A stretch of 64,000 nt of DNA from Rhodoferax sp. TH121 (GTDB lineage Bacteria > Pseudomonadota > Gammaproteobacteria > Burkholderiales > Burkholderiaceae_C). The stretch covers positions 806,001-870,000 of the forward strand of contig NZ_NOXW01000021.1 of the NCBI RefSeq assembly GCF_002251855.1, in the 5' to 3' direction. A model generated the notes under the pieces. The model saw only the letters and a program-made list of their open reading frames with translations. It ran no database searches and had not been told where the DNA came from. A program made the translations under genes and the position numbers. Shown piece by piece: positions 54,439 through 63,090 of this stretch; within the stretch, counting starts at the first letter, position 1; every line of letters begins with the position of its first letter.

Positions 54439-55451
54439 CCGAGTCTGGCATCAACAATCATCTGGCGCCCTGGATTCAGACCCAGCTGCACACGCTACTG
54501 GGCCAACGCGGCCATGCATGGTTGTTGCAGGGGCCTTCTGGCCTGGGGCAATACGCCTTGGCACTTGCATTGGCCCGGACCTGGTTGTGTGAACGTGCCA
54601 GCCCACATGGTGCGTGTGGTGAGTGCGGCAGCTGCCACGCTATTGATGTACGTACCCATGCAGACTTGTGCATGCTGATGCCTGAGACCACGATGATGGA
54701 AATGGGCTGGCCGTTGAGTGAGAAAGCACAAGGCGAGATTGACGACAAAAAGCGAAAACCCAGCAAGGAAATCCGGGTGGATGCCATGCGCGACGCAGTC
54801 GAGTTTGCCCAACGCACCAGTGCCCGTGGCCGTGGCAAAGTGGTCTTGGTGTTTCCTGCAGAGAACATGAATACCGTTACCGCCAATGCCTTGCTCAAAA
54901 CCTTGGAGGAGCCGGCTGGTGATGTTCGGTTTGTTTTGGCCAGCGAATCGGCTCACCAGTTGTTGCCCACCATCCGCAGCCGTTGCATAGGCCATACCAT
55001 GGTGTGGCCCAGCACAGAAGAGGGGGCTCAGTGGTTGCAAACCCAGGGAATGGATGCGGGGCGTGCCCAGTTTTTGTTGCGTGCTACGGGGGGACGCCCG
55101 GCCGATGCGCTGCTTTTTGCGGAGTCGGGCCGCGACCCCATGGCTTGGGCGGCCTTTCCGCGCGCCATGGCCCATGGCGACGTGACTGTGCTCAAGGATT
55201 GGACTGCCGCGCAGATCATCGATGCCCAGCACAAGCTCTGTCACGATCTGATGGCCAAGTTCTGTGGGGCTCCCCCGCGATTTTTTGAATCCAAAGATTT
55301 GGGAACTCTACATGTCACCATGCCGGTGCTGAGCAAGTGGAGCAAGGCCCTGTCAAATGCCATGAAAACCATGGACCACCCTTTCAACGCGGGCCTGATG
55401 GCTGAGGCGCTTGTCGGGCAAGCCCAATCGGCCCTAAACTCAGGCCATTAG
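54435..55451 (+). CDS. holB: DNA polymerase III subunit delta prime
   Basis: A 338-residue clamp-loader subunit. The zinc motif is [18 protein letters not shown] at about 55-72. The nonfunctional P-loop [11 protein letters not shown] lacks Lys, as is normal for delta prime. [22 protein letters not shown] and PTIRSRC complete the AAA+ core. An insertion (residues about 80-115, [19 protein letters not shown]) is longer than in E. coli. It starts in a four-base overlap with tmk. Confidence 0.94.
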   Translation: MTESGINNHLAPWIQTQLHTLLGQRGHAWLLQGPSGLGQYALALALARTWLCERASPHGACGECGSCHAIDVRTHADLCMLMPETTMMEMGWPLSEKAQGEIDDKKRKPSKEIRVDAMRDAVEFAQRTSARGRGKVVLVFPAENMNTVTANALLKTLEEPAGDVRFVLASESAHQLLPTIRSRCIGHTMVWPSTEEGAQWLQTQGMDAGRAQFLLRATGGRPADALLFAESGRDPMAWAAFPRAMAHGDVTVLKDWTAAQIIDAQHKLCHDLMAKFCGAPPRFFESKDLGTLHVTMPVLSKWSKALSNAMKTMDHPFNAGLMAEALVGQAQSALNSGH

Positions 55452-55460
55452 ACCGCGACC

Positions 55461-55820
55461 ATGAGCACCAATCCCGCCACCGCCCGCCCCAGCGTCATCC
55501 AGCTCTCCATCAAGGAGAAGGCCGCCCTGTACGCGGCCTATATTCCCATGTTTACCGAAGGTGGTGTGTTTATTCCGACCACCCGGGAATACACGCTGGG
55601 CGACGATGTGTATGTATTGCTGTCCTTGCCTGAAGATGTGCAGCGTTACCCGGTTGCCGGCAAGGTGGCTTGGGTCACCCCCCCAAAAGCCTCGGGCGGA
55701 CGCACCCAGGGCGTGGGCATTTTGTTTCCCAAAGACGAAAAGTCACGTCAACTCAAACTCAAGATTGAGGAAATCTTGGGTGCCCACATGGCGTCGGACC
55801 GCCCCACCCAGACCGTGTAG
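55461..55820 (+). CDS. PilZ domain protein, type IV pilus type
   Basis: A 119-residue protein consisting of one PilZ domain: IPMFTEGGVFIPTTREYTLGDDVYVLLSLP, then KVAWVTPP and GVGILFP. The N-terminal RxxxR and the (D/N)xSxxG c-di-GMP motifs are absent; GGVFIP stands in the second position, as in Pseudomonas PilZ, which acts in pilus assembly without binding c-di-GMP. It lies nine bases after holB, the usual place for pilZ. Confidence 0.9.
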   Translation: MSTNPATARPSVIQLSIKEKAALYAAYIPMFTEGGVFIPTTREYTLGDDVYVLLSLPEDVQRYPVAGKVAWVTPPKASGGRTQGVGILFPKDEKSRQLKLKIEEILGAHMASDRPTQTV

Positions 55821-55880
55821 TACTAGGCTCATACAGTGGGCCAACTGTAGTACTGCTGCAGTTTTGAGAGAAGAATTCCC

Positions 55881-56687
55881 ATGTTTACCGATTCCCACTG
55901 CCACCTGACGTTTCCAGAGTTGGTGGCTGATTGGCCCGCCATCCAGGTGGCCATGGCCCAGGCTCAGGTACACAGAGCACTTTGTATCTGCACTACGCTT
56001 GAGGAATTTCCTGCAGTTCATTCATTGGCATTGGCCCATCCGAACATTTGGGCCAGTGCAGGAGTTCATCCCGACAATGAAGGCGTGACGGAACCGAGTG
56101 TCGCGGAGTTGGTGCGCCTTGGTTCACTGCCCAAGGTGATTGCCATTGGTGAGACTGGTCTTGATTATTACCGTCTTGGCGATCGTACGGTAGGTGATAT
56201 GGAATGGCAACGCGAGAGGTTTCGTCGCCATATCCAGGCAGCACGGAGAGTTCAGAAGCCGCTCGTGATCCACACCCGAAGTGCGTCGGACGACACACTC
56301 GCTATCCTGCGTGAACAAGGAGAAATGGGCGGGGCAGGGTGCGCTGGCGGCGTTTTCCACTGTTTCACAGAAGACATGGCGGTCGCCAAGGCGGCGTTGG
56401 AATTGGGTTTCTATATCTCGTTTTCTGGCATCTTGACTTTCAAGAGCGCGCAAACCATTCGAGATGTGGCTGCCTTGGTACCCATGGATCGTTTGCTGAT
56501 CGAAACCGATAGCCCCTACTTGGCACCAGTTCCGTTCCGAGGCAAAACCAATAATCCCTCATTTGTGCCCTATATTGCGCAAACACTGGCAACCCTCAAA
56601 TCGTGCGATCTTCAAACCATTGCCGATGTGAGTAGCGCAAATTTTGATACCTTATTTCGCCCAAAATCTTATGCGAAATCAGTTTAA
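55881..56687 (+). CDS. TatD-family metal-dependent hydrolase
   Basis: A 268-residue TIM-barrel nuclease/hydrolase. Metal ligands: DSHCHL at the N-terminus, Glu in AIGETGLDYY, His in PLVIHTRSA, His in GVFHCFTED and Asp in LIETDSPYLAP. It probably acts as a DNase or related hydrolase. It ends inside the next gene, which starts 17 bases before its stop. GAGAGAAG precedes the ATG. Confidence 0.92.
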   Translation: MFTDSHCHLTFPELVADWPAIQVAMAQAQVHRALCICTTLEEFPAVHSLALAHPNIWASAGVHPDNEGVTEPSVAELVRLGSLPKVIAIGETGLDYYRLGDRTVGDMEWQRERFRRHIQAARRVQKPLVIHTRSASDDTLAILREQGEMGGAGCAGGVFHCFTEDMAVAKAALELGFYISFSGILTFKSAQTIRDVAALVPMDRLLIETDSPYLAPVPFRGKTNNPSFVPYIAQTLATLKSCDLQTIADVSSANFDTLFRPKSYAKSV

Positions 56688-57330
56688 GAAGGTACTCTAT
56701 CTTCTTGTTTTTATTGCAATAAACCCTGCAAGGGCGGGTTCTTACGAAGATTTTTTTCATGCACTGGATGCAGACAATCCTGTTGTGGTCGCCCAACTCC
56801 TCGAGCGCGGGTTTGATCCCAACACCCCAAACCCGAAAGGTGTCCCCGCGCTGATTGCAGCGTTGAAAGTACCCGCTCCCAAGGTTGCATCTTTGCTTGT
56901 GCGGCAGCCGGATCTGAAGGTCGAGGCGCGCAACGCGCAAGATGAGAGCCCCTTGATGTTGGCTGCATTGCGCGGCTACTTGGAGGTGTGTGCGCTATTG
57001 ATTGAGCGAGACGCTGACGTGAACAAGTCTGGCTGGGCACCGTTGCACTACGCTGCAACGGAGAGCCATATTGCTGTTATGCAGTTGTTGCTAGACCAGC
57101 ATGCGTACATCGATGCAGCGTCACCCAATGGCACAACCCCTTTGATGATGGCCGCGATGTACGGTAACGCTTCCGCCGTCAAGTTGCTGCTGGAAGCTGG
57201 TGCTGATCCAACTATTAAAAATGACTTGGGGTTGACGGCCATCGATTTCGCGGAACGCGTCAAGAATACCGATTCCACCACCATAATTGCCGCCTTTATT
57301 CGCGCCAGACGACCCAAAGGGGCTTGGTAA
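56671..57330 (+). CDS. Exported ankyrin-repeat protein
   Basis: A 219-residue protein. The signal peptide (FKKVLYLLVFIAINPARA) ends near residue 22. Four to five ankyrin repeats follow, for example DESPLMLAALRGYLEVCALLIERDADVN and NGTTPLMMAAMYGNASAVKLLLEAGADPT. It is likely a periplasmic protein-interaction module. ATG 56671 is chosen because it gives the signal peptide. Base composition drops toward the AT-richer stretch that follows. Confidence 0.88.
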   Translation: MRNQFKKVLYLLVFIAINPARAGSYEDFFHALDADNPVVVAQLLERGFDPNTPNPKGVPALIAALKVPAPKVASLLVRQPDLKVEARNAQDESPLMLAALRGYLEVCALLIERDADVNKSGWAPLHYAATESHIAVMQLLLDQHAYIDAASPNGTTPLMMAAMYGNASAVKLLLEAGADPTIKNDLGLTAIDFAERVKNTDSTTIIAAFIRARRPKGAW

Positions 57331-57511
57331 AGAGCTTTGAGCTTTGCGCTACAGCGAATCGCTTCGCAGTTGGACTTCCAATAGCCAATGTTATTTGAAT
57401 GGATATTTACCAACCGAACGGGTTTGTCAAGAACGGCGGGGGGTCTTCCTGTGCTCATATTACTTTATACGATGTATATTATGTTAATAAAAGAAACTGA
57501 GAGTCTAAGAC

Positions 57512-58435
57512 TTATTTAATCGTGAACGTCACAGTCGGAGCACTCAAATCTGCGAAAGATGCCCCCAAAGCCAATTCTCCTTTGCCATGCAATACGCACT
57601 CTTCTCTGCGTAACAACACGTCAGCGCCACCGGCCTCAGAGAAACGTACCCAGCTTCCGTAGCTGCTCATGTCTACCAACATAACGCAACCGTTACGCCA
57701 CTCCAAGCGTGCATGTGTGCGTGACACCCGGGGATCATTAACCGCAAACTCCACACTTTTGACACGCCCAATGTGAATCGGCAACTCAAAAGACTTGAAG
57801 CTTTTTACTGTATCCATCCATTGCAATACAACTTCACGCCCCAGCGCATCTCCGAAGTCAAGCAAATCCTCAGGACTGAGTTGTGCCTGCATTGTCAAAA
57901 AGTCCGACGGCTCTTCCTCGCGCCACTCAATCTGAAACACGTTGCAAGGCTCGGCTCGGCCACGAATATGAATGGGGCCCAACATCCGAAAACTACTACC
58001 TCGTACTTCTTGGACCGTCTCCAGCGTATTAGCACTAGCCCAAATCTGATGCGGCCCACATAAATCGCACAACCTAGAGGCTACGTTAACAGCGTCACCG
58101 TAACAGTCATCTGCAACCATCTCAATCTCACCCGAGGCCAGTCCGATACGTATGGGCAACCGCAGCCCAGACTGCAGGCGCACAGTCTTTTTGTGATGTA
58201 GTCTCTGGATATCCACAACCGCAGCAACAGCTTGGGCCGGATCCCCAAAAATAACCATCACTCCATCACCGAGTGTCTTGACAAGACGTCCACCATGTAT
58301 TTCACATTGGACAGTGATCCAAGTCGTAATCTGGGTCACGGACTCAGTGGCACGTGCATTACCCAACGCTTCAAACACCGCAGTACTGCCGTGTAAGTCG
58401 GTAAATACAACGGTCGCTTGAACACCCATTCCCAA
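57512..58435 (-). CDS. Class III nucleotide cyclase fused to an FHA domain
   Basis: A 307-residue cytoplasmic protein. The cyclase domain (about 1-170) has FTDLHGST with the first metal Asp, KTLGDGVMVIF with the second, RIGLASGE and YGDAVNVASRLC with the transition-state Asn and Arg. The FHA-like domain (about 205-305) has IHIGRVKSVEFAVNDPRVSRTHARLEW, with the phosphothreonine-binding RVSRTHARL. So it can probably make cAMP (or cGMP) and dock to a phosphoprotein. The start is MGMGV at 58435; Met three is possible. It lies in a lower-GC stretch. Confidence 0.88.
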   Translation of the reverse strand: MGMGVQATVVFTDLHGSTAVFEALGNARATESVTQITTWITVQCEIHGGRLVKTLGDGVMVIFGDPAQAVAAVVDIQRLHHKKTVRLQSGLRLPIRIGLASGEIEMVADDCYGDAVNVASRLCDLCGPHQIWASANTLETVQEVRGSSFRMLGPIHIRGRAEPCNVFQIEWREEEPSDFLTMQAQLSPEDLLDFGDALGREVVLQWMDTVKSFKSFELPIHIGRVKSVEFAVNDPRVSRTHARLEWRNGCVMLVDMSSYGSWVRFSEAGGADVLLRREECVLHGKGELALGASFADLSAPTVTFTIK

Positions 58436-58742
58436 TTGATCCTGTGCTTGTCTAGTCGTTGAGTTTAGGGCAAACGAGTAGGAAATAGAGCGGACGAAAC
58501 CCCACCCGCCTGCAAAAAGAAACAGCTTTGCTTTTCAAGGCTTATTCGTCGTTTGACCAAGCTTCAAAAGCTCTAAGCTTGGCCATAAGAACGCTATAGC
58601 CGATCAATGTTCGACGCACTTTAGACGGAGTTCTCCTCGATGTGCAGTGTTGTATATCTCGCAAACCCGGTATCACACCCTATTGCCCATGGCATTAGGT
58701 TTGCTTATGGTCGCACGGCAACTGGCTTGAGAAGAAATATAT
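58436..58742. other. Intergenic region with an inverted repeat, no gene seen
   Basis: A 307-base gap between divergent genes (cyclase-FHA, minus; small hypothetical gene, plus). It is AT-richer than its surroundings. It contains the inverted repeat CCAAGCTT / AAGCTTGG (58557-58582) with a 10-base loop. No RNA family or complete ORF was recognised. It probably holds two divergent promoters. Confidence 0.6.
58557..58582. repeat. Inverted repeat CCAAGCTT ... AAGCTTGG
   Basis: Two 8-base arms, each containing the palindrome AAGCTT, with a 10-base loop. It could be an operator or a hairpin; no T-run follows. Confidence 0.5.
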
Positions 58743-59078
58743 ATGCGTTGGACTCCCTCTAATTTGATGAACAGTCTACTGAAAAGTAGCGTTGGCACTG
58801 AATCCAGGCTTCCGGCCCGGACACTGAATGACATTCGTCATGCCATGCTGGACATTCTTGGTGAGCGAGGAGCACAGGCATATCCTGTTGTTCAGTTGCG
58901 TGTAACATATGCTGATGATGTGCAGGACCTCTGGTACCTTCGCGGAGATGTAATGGCTGCGATAGCCGCACTCGATGGTGAGGCTACGGCGAGGAAACAG
59001 TTGGCGGATATCAACGCCATGTTCAACGGCCTCTTACCTCGTAGCCTTAGCGCACGCACTAGCCCGTTGGGTCGCTAG
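58743..59078 (+). CDS. Hypothetical protein, 111 residues
   Basis: Soluble, mixed charge, no signal or membrane segment. The middle reads RTLNDIRHAMLDILGERGAQAYPVVQLRVTYADDVQDLWYLRGDVM, which looks structured (helix, strand, helix), and the end is LLPRSLSARTSPLGR. It starts at ATG 58743 after AGAAGAAA and stops six bases before the ldcA stop, so the two genes converge. I recognise no named family. Confidence 0.65.
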   Translation: MRWTPSNLMNSLLKSSVGTESRLPARTLNDIRHAMLDILGERGAQAYPVVQLRVTYADDVQDLWYLRGDVMAAIAALDGEATARKQLADINAMFNGLLPRSLSARTSPLGR

Positions 59079-59083
59079 TAGCG

Positions 59084-60010
59084 TCAGTGCCCCCAAACCA
59101 GCATCACATCTTTGCCTTCGGCAGCCAAATCTGCTGACTTACCCACAGGCAATAACACTTTGGTTTGGACATGCCCATAGGGCAAGTTGGTCAACACGGG
59201 CACCTTTAGTCGCGATTGAAGCCAAGCAACTACGGTGTTTAGCTTGAAGCCTTTGTCATGCGAATTCAGCGTAAAGCCTGTGAATTGCCCTAAGACCACA
59301 GCCTTTTGGCTTGACAAAATGCCTGCAAGCAAAAGCTGGGTCAGCATACGTTCGATCTGATAGGGATGCTCGCCAACATCCTCTAAAAATAGAATGCCGC
59401 TCTTGATAGAGGGGAAATACGGTGTTCCGACCATCGACGCCAGCACGCTGAGATTGCCGCCCCACACGGTGGCATGGTGAACATTTAAAGGCGTCGCCCT
59501 CGGCCACGCTTGGTTCTGGCGCCAACCGGTACCTTCCCCCTGCCCGCTGGCCATGTCATGAAAACAGTCTTCCATGATGTCATCGGGTTGCAAATCAGGG
59601 GCCCCGCCTACGCCAAAGCCTTCGCACAAGGCCGGGCCGGCCCACGTAACCGCTCCCGTTTTGGCAAGGAGCGCCATCTGAAATGCGGTGAAGTCACTGA
59701 TACCAACGAACTGGGTACCGCGCTCAATCGCCTTCGAAATAGTCTTATAGCGAATGCCATCCAGAATCCGTGTGAGTCCGTAGCCTCCCCGAGAGATCAT
59801 TGCAATGTCTGCGCCACTTGCCGCAGCTCGGTGAATCGCTGCCAAACGGGTGTCATCATCACCCGCAAAACGCATATGGCTGCTTAAAGCATCGGCGTCC
59901 AATTCAACGTCGTAACCTAGGGCTGCTAGGCGTTTTACCCCACGTTTGAATGCCGCTTTATCGCGCACGGCCCCCGACGGGGAATATATGTAAATGTGTT
60001 TTTTCACCAT
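59084..60010 (-). CDS. ldcA: LD-carboxypeptidase (murein tetrapeptide carboxypeptidase), S66 family
   Basis: A 308-residue protein. The nucleophilic Ser is in VGISDFTAF (GISD instead of the common GYSD), the Glu in LEDVGEHPYQIERML, and the His in the C-terminal LPYGHVQTKVLLPVG. SRGGYGLTRILDGI is the diagnostic N-terminal stretch. It removes the terminal D-Ala from tetrapeptides during murein recycling, in the cytoplasm. It lies six bases downstream of tadA, same strand. Confidence 0.9.
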   Translation of the reverse strand: MVKKHIYIYSPSGAVRDKAAFKRGVKRLAALGYDVELDADALSSHMRFAGDDDTRLAAIHRAAASGADIAMISRGGYGLTRILDGIRYKTISKAIERGTQFVGISDFTAFQMALLAKTGAVTWAGPALCEGFGVGGAPDLQPDDIMEDCFHDMASGQGEGTGWRQNQAWPRATPLNVHHATVWGGNLSVLASMVGTPYFPSIKSGILFLEDVGEHPYQIERMLTQLLLAGILSSQKAVVLGQFTGFTLNSHDKGFKLNTVVAWLQSRLKVPVLTNLPYGHVQTKVLLPVGKSADLAAEGKDVMLVWGH

Positions 60011-60016
60011 AGGTGA

Positions 60017-61135
60017 TTATCCGTCGCAAGTGATGCTGAAAATCTGCTCCGCCATCACGTCCGGGGGGCCATTCAGAATGACGCCATCCAAAGGATGCGC
60101 CAGCTTACCTGAGGCCAGCTCCATTTGCTGAACCAGTCTTGCCGCAGCCTTCCCCCCGGCTTGATAACCTTTGTCTGGAAACGGACGAGAGTCGGAGGCA
60201 ACATCAGGGTCGGATGTGACTTGAACCACATTGATCACGCGTACAACTTTGCTTTGCACTAGCATGCGCGCCAAGTGAAGCGCGTTGCCTTCAGCCACGA
60301 TCAGCAATTTCGGAGCCCCTAAAGACGCCAAAAGCATTTGTAAACTCCGCAAATGCAGGTCTATGGTGTGCGCCGTTTCCTTCTTGGGTTTGTCGCTGGC
60401 ACCAAAGCCTATCAAATCTGGCACAAGGGCACGAAGCCCCTTCGCTTTCAACGCTGGAATCAAAGCCTTGAACCGGTAACTCCACCCTGGTAGGTCATGT
60501 AAACAAAGTACGACACAAGCCGCCCCTGCGCAACCCTCATCGAGGTAGTGCATGCGCCAACCATGTAATTTTTCTCCATCGATAAAGAAGTGGGGAGTAA
60601 AAGGATAGTCCTGCAGGTCAGCAAACACTGACAGCGGCGTCCGCAAGGCATCATCTGAGAGTGCTTGGGCCTGTGCTGCCCGGGTTTGTCGTCGGGCCTG
60701 AAAAAAACTGCGCAATGTGCCAGAGCATTCGTCAGCCAGCACGTTTGCACAAACCTGGGTGTGATGGTTCAGCCGTGGATTCGCAAAAAGGTCCATTACT
60801 GATCCAGCAGCACCGGTCTTGGGGTCTGCTGCACCGTATACCAATCGGCTTATGCGGGCATGTAGTATCGCGCCAGCACACATGGCGCAGGGTTCTAGCG
60901 TGACGTAAAGCTCACAGCCGTCCAGCCGGTAATTACCCAGCGTTTGTGCAGCGGCACGCAAAGCTACGATCTCAGCGTGTGCGCTTGGGTCATGTGTAGC
61001 AACAGACATATTGCGACCAACACCCAGTACGCGCCCCTCTTTAACAACAATGGCTCCAACCGGTATTTCCCCAACTTTGCGCGCTTCTTGGGCTTGTTCC
61101 AGCGCCAGGCGCATAAAAGCGGTGTCTTGTGTCAT
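60017..61135 (-). CDS. tadA: tRNA adenosine(34) deaminase TadA fused to a degenerate alpha/beta hydrolase domain
   Basis: A 372-residue protein. The N-terminal 150 residues are a complete TadA: HAEI with the catalytic Glu, and PCAMCAGA with the zinc Cys pair. The C-terminal 200 residues are hydrolase-like: HDLPGWSYRFKALIPALKAKG and VPDLIGFGASDKP match the haloalkane-dehalogenase/epoxide-hydrolase core. At the nucleophile elbow the sequence is LLIVAEGNALHLA, so no Ser or Asp lies at the expected place, and the C-terminal His region is not recognisable. The deaminase should convert A34 of tRNA-Arg to inosine; the added domain may be noncatalytic. Confidence 0.9.
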   Translation of the reverse strand: MTQDTAFMRLALEQAQEARKVGEIPVGAIVVKEGRVLGVGRNMSVATHDPSAHAEIVALRAAAQTLGNYRLDGCELYVTLEPCAMCAGAILHARISRLVYGAADPKTGAAGSVMDLFANPRLNHHTQVCANVLADECSGTLRSFFQARRQTRAAQAQALSDDALRTPLSVFADLQDYPFTPHFFIDGEKLHGWRMHYLDEGCAGAACVVLCLHDLPGWSYRFKALIPALKAKGLRALVPDLIGFGASDKPKKETAHTIDLHLRSLQMLLASLGAPKLLIVAEGNALHLARMLVQSKVVRVINVVQVTSDPDVASDSRPFPDKGYQAGGKAAARLVQQMELASGKLAHPLDGVILNGPPDVMAEQIFSITCDG

Positions 61136-61187
61136 CCCCTAATCCTACTAGCTTGCACCTAGGTGCATACGCTCGGTAGCAAGGCGT

Positions 61188-62969
61188 TCAGGAGATGCTG
61201 CCTCGAGCGACTAGCCATTCTTTCAGCAGTGGCGGTGTCATAGGCTTGGCATACAAATAACCTTGCCCCTCGTGGCAGCCCAAGGCGCGCAGGGCTTCCG
61301 CTTGAGCCTCCTCTTCTATACCTTCGGCAATAACCGTCAAATTGAGATTGCGCCCCAGCTCAATCACCATGGAAGCGATATGCCCACCGCACATGTCTTT
61401 TTGTAGCTCAGATACAAATGCCCGATCGATCTTGAGCCGGTCTATCGGCAATTGGCGCAACTGGCTGAGTGATGAATAGCCAGTTCCGAAGTCGTCAATT
61501 GCAATGGAAATACCTAGCTCTCGCACGAGATTCAGTGTCTCAAGCATGAAGTCGGCATCCTCCATTGCTACTGACTCCGTTATTTCCAACTCCAGGCAAT
61601 TCGGACGGATTCCCGTGTCCAACAAAGCGGCATTGAGTTTCTCCAGAAACTCAGGGTGCCGGAACTGAATTTGAGAGACGTTGACCGACATTCGCAAATC
61701 GGTCAACCCAAGCGCTTGCAGGCGTACCAACTCATGGCAAGACATGCGCAATACCCAGTCGCCAATGGCCACAATCATGCCGGAAGCTTCAGCAAGCGGG
61801 ATGAAGCGATCAGGCGGCACAAAGGTTCCATCCTCGTTGCGCCACCGTATGAGTGCTTCCATACCCACTACCTTGCCACTGCTGAGGTTAATTTGCGGCT
61901 GGTAGACGATGAACAAGCGCTCGCTTTCCACAGCACTGCGCAGACTTTGCAGGAGACGGACACGCTCGCGGATGTCCGATCCCATTTCGCTCGAAAACAT
62001 AACAAAACTGCCACGACGGCTTTTTTTGGCACGCTTGAGTGCGATATTGGCATCCTTGAGGGCATCGCGCCCGGATACACCGTCTGATAACAGCTTGGTC
62101 AATCCCATGGTGGCTGTCACCACCATGGAATCGTCTTGCACTTGGAAAGGCTCCCGAAACATGGCCAACACCCGCAAAGGATTTACCACGGACTGTTCGC
62201 CCATGAGCCCAAAGGTGTCGCTGCCAATGCGTGCCAAAATTACTTCATTACCCAGTTCTGTCTTGAGTCGGTCTGCGACCGACTGCAGCAAGCGATCGCC
62301 CTGCTGATGCCCCAAGGCATCATTAATTTCAGAAAAATCGTCAATGTCCAAAATGGCAATGACGTCGTCCGCCTTGGGCTGGTTCTTAAGCCGCTCTTCA
62401 CTCAGGTCAATGAACTTGTTGCGGTTAGGCAGACAAGATAACCGGTCATAAAAAGCCAATTCGTCTAATTTCCGAATCTGCTCATACGCCCGCAGTGCCG
62501 CAGTTACCGTCGCGTAGAGCTTGGTACGTGTTAGTTCGGACTTGGTTTTATAGTCATTAATATCGAAATCATGGATGGTTTCGATCTCTGGTGCGTAACC
62601 GGGCTGGCCAGTTCGCAAAATAATTCTCAGCTCGTTGAGGCGCAGGTCTTGGCGAATCGTCTTCACCAGCGCTAAGCCTGCATCCTCCCGCTCCATCACA
62701 ACGTCGAGCAGCACTACAGCAACATCACGTTCAGCGTTGAGAATTTGGCTGGCTTCCGCAGCAGAATACGCATGCAGAAAATGTAATGCCCGACCCAGAA
62801 TCCGAACGCCAGCCAATGCAAAGGTTGTCGCCCGGTGAACATCCGGTTCGTCATCCACCACCAACAAACGCCACACCGGCTCCTTGGCAGCCCCGCCGAC
62901 TGCCTCATCTTCCAAGAAATGCAGCGTGTCGGAGTCTGTGTGGAGGCCCATCAGATGCTCGGTGTTCAT
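61188..62969 (-). CDS. Response-regulator c-di-GMP phosphodiesterase, REC-degenerate GGDEF-EAL
   Basis: A 593-residue cytoplasmic protein. The receiver-like domain (about 30-160) has VVDDEPDVH and the phospho-Asp in VLLDVVM, with ILRTGQPGYAPE of the DUF3369-type link and DINDYKTKSELT. The GGDEF domain at about 175-330 has IGSDTF in place of GGDEF, so cyclase activity is unlikely. The EAL domain has GMEALIRWRNE at about 370, LEITESVAMED and DDFGTGYSSL, all intact. It is probably a phosphorylation-controlled phosphodiesterase. No histidine kinase gene is adjacent. The start is ATG 62969. Confidence 0.9.
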   Translation of the reverse strand: MNTEHLMGLHTDSDTLHFLEDEAVGGAAKEPVWRLLVVDDEPDVHRATTFALAGVRILGRALHFLHAYSAAEASQILNAERDVAVVLLDVVMEREDAGLALVKTIRQDLRLNELRIILRTGQPGYAPEIETIHDFDINDYKTKSELTRTKLYATVTAALRAYEQIRKLDELAFYDRLSCLPNRNKFIDLSEERLKNQPKADDVIAILDIDDFSEINDALGHQQGDRLLQSVADRLKTELGNEVILARIGSDTFGLMGEQSVVNPLRVLAMFREPFQVQDDSMVVTATMGLTKLLSDGVSGRDALKDANIALKRAKKSRRGSFVMFSSEMGSDIRERVRLLQSLRSAVESERLFIVYQPQINLSSGKVVGMEALIRWRNEDGTFVPPDRFIPLAEASGMIVAIGDWVLRMSCHELVRLQALGLTDLRMSVNVSQIQFRHPEFLEKLNAALLDTGIRPNCLELEITESVAMEDADFMLETLNLVRELGISIAIDDFGTGYSSLSQLRQLPIDRLKIDRAFVSELQKDMCGGHIASMVIELGRNLNLTVIAEGIEEEAQAEALRALGCHEGQGYLYAKPMTPPLLKEWLVARGSIS

Positions 62970-62991
62970 AAAAACATTGTGCACCAAGCTT

Positions 62992-63020
62992 GCATAAAAA
63001 GTCAGCGCCCCGAGGGGCGC
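62992..63020 (-). terminator. Possible terminator after guaA
   Basis: On the minus strand: GCGCCCC / GGGGCGC with a very short loop, then TGACTTTTTATG. The stem is good; the T-run is set back by a few bases. Confidence 0.5.
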
Positions 63021-63090
63021 CGGATGAACTTTTTACGTTGATTCTGCGGAAAACCTATTCGCTCTCGGGATTTCCCTAGGAGCGATCCCC

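Noticed and set aside
54435..55451. HolB P-loop without Lys as an anomaly
   Set aside because: Delta prime subunits normally lack a functional ATP site, so this is expected.
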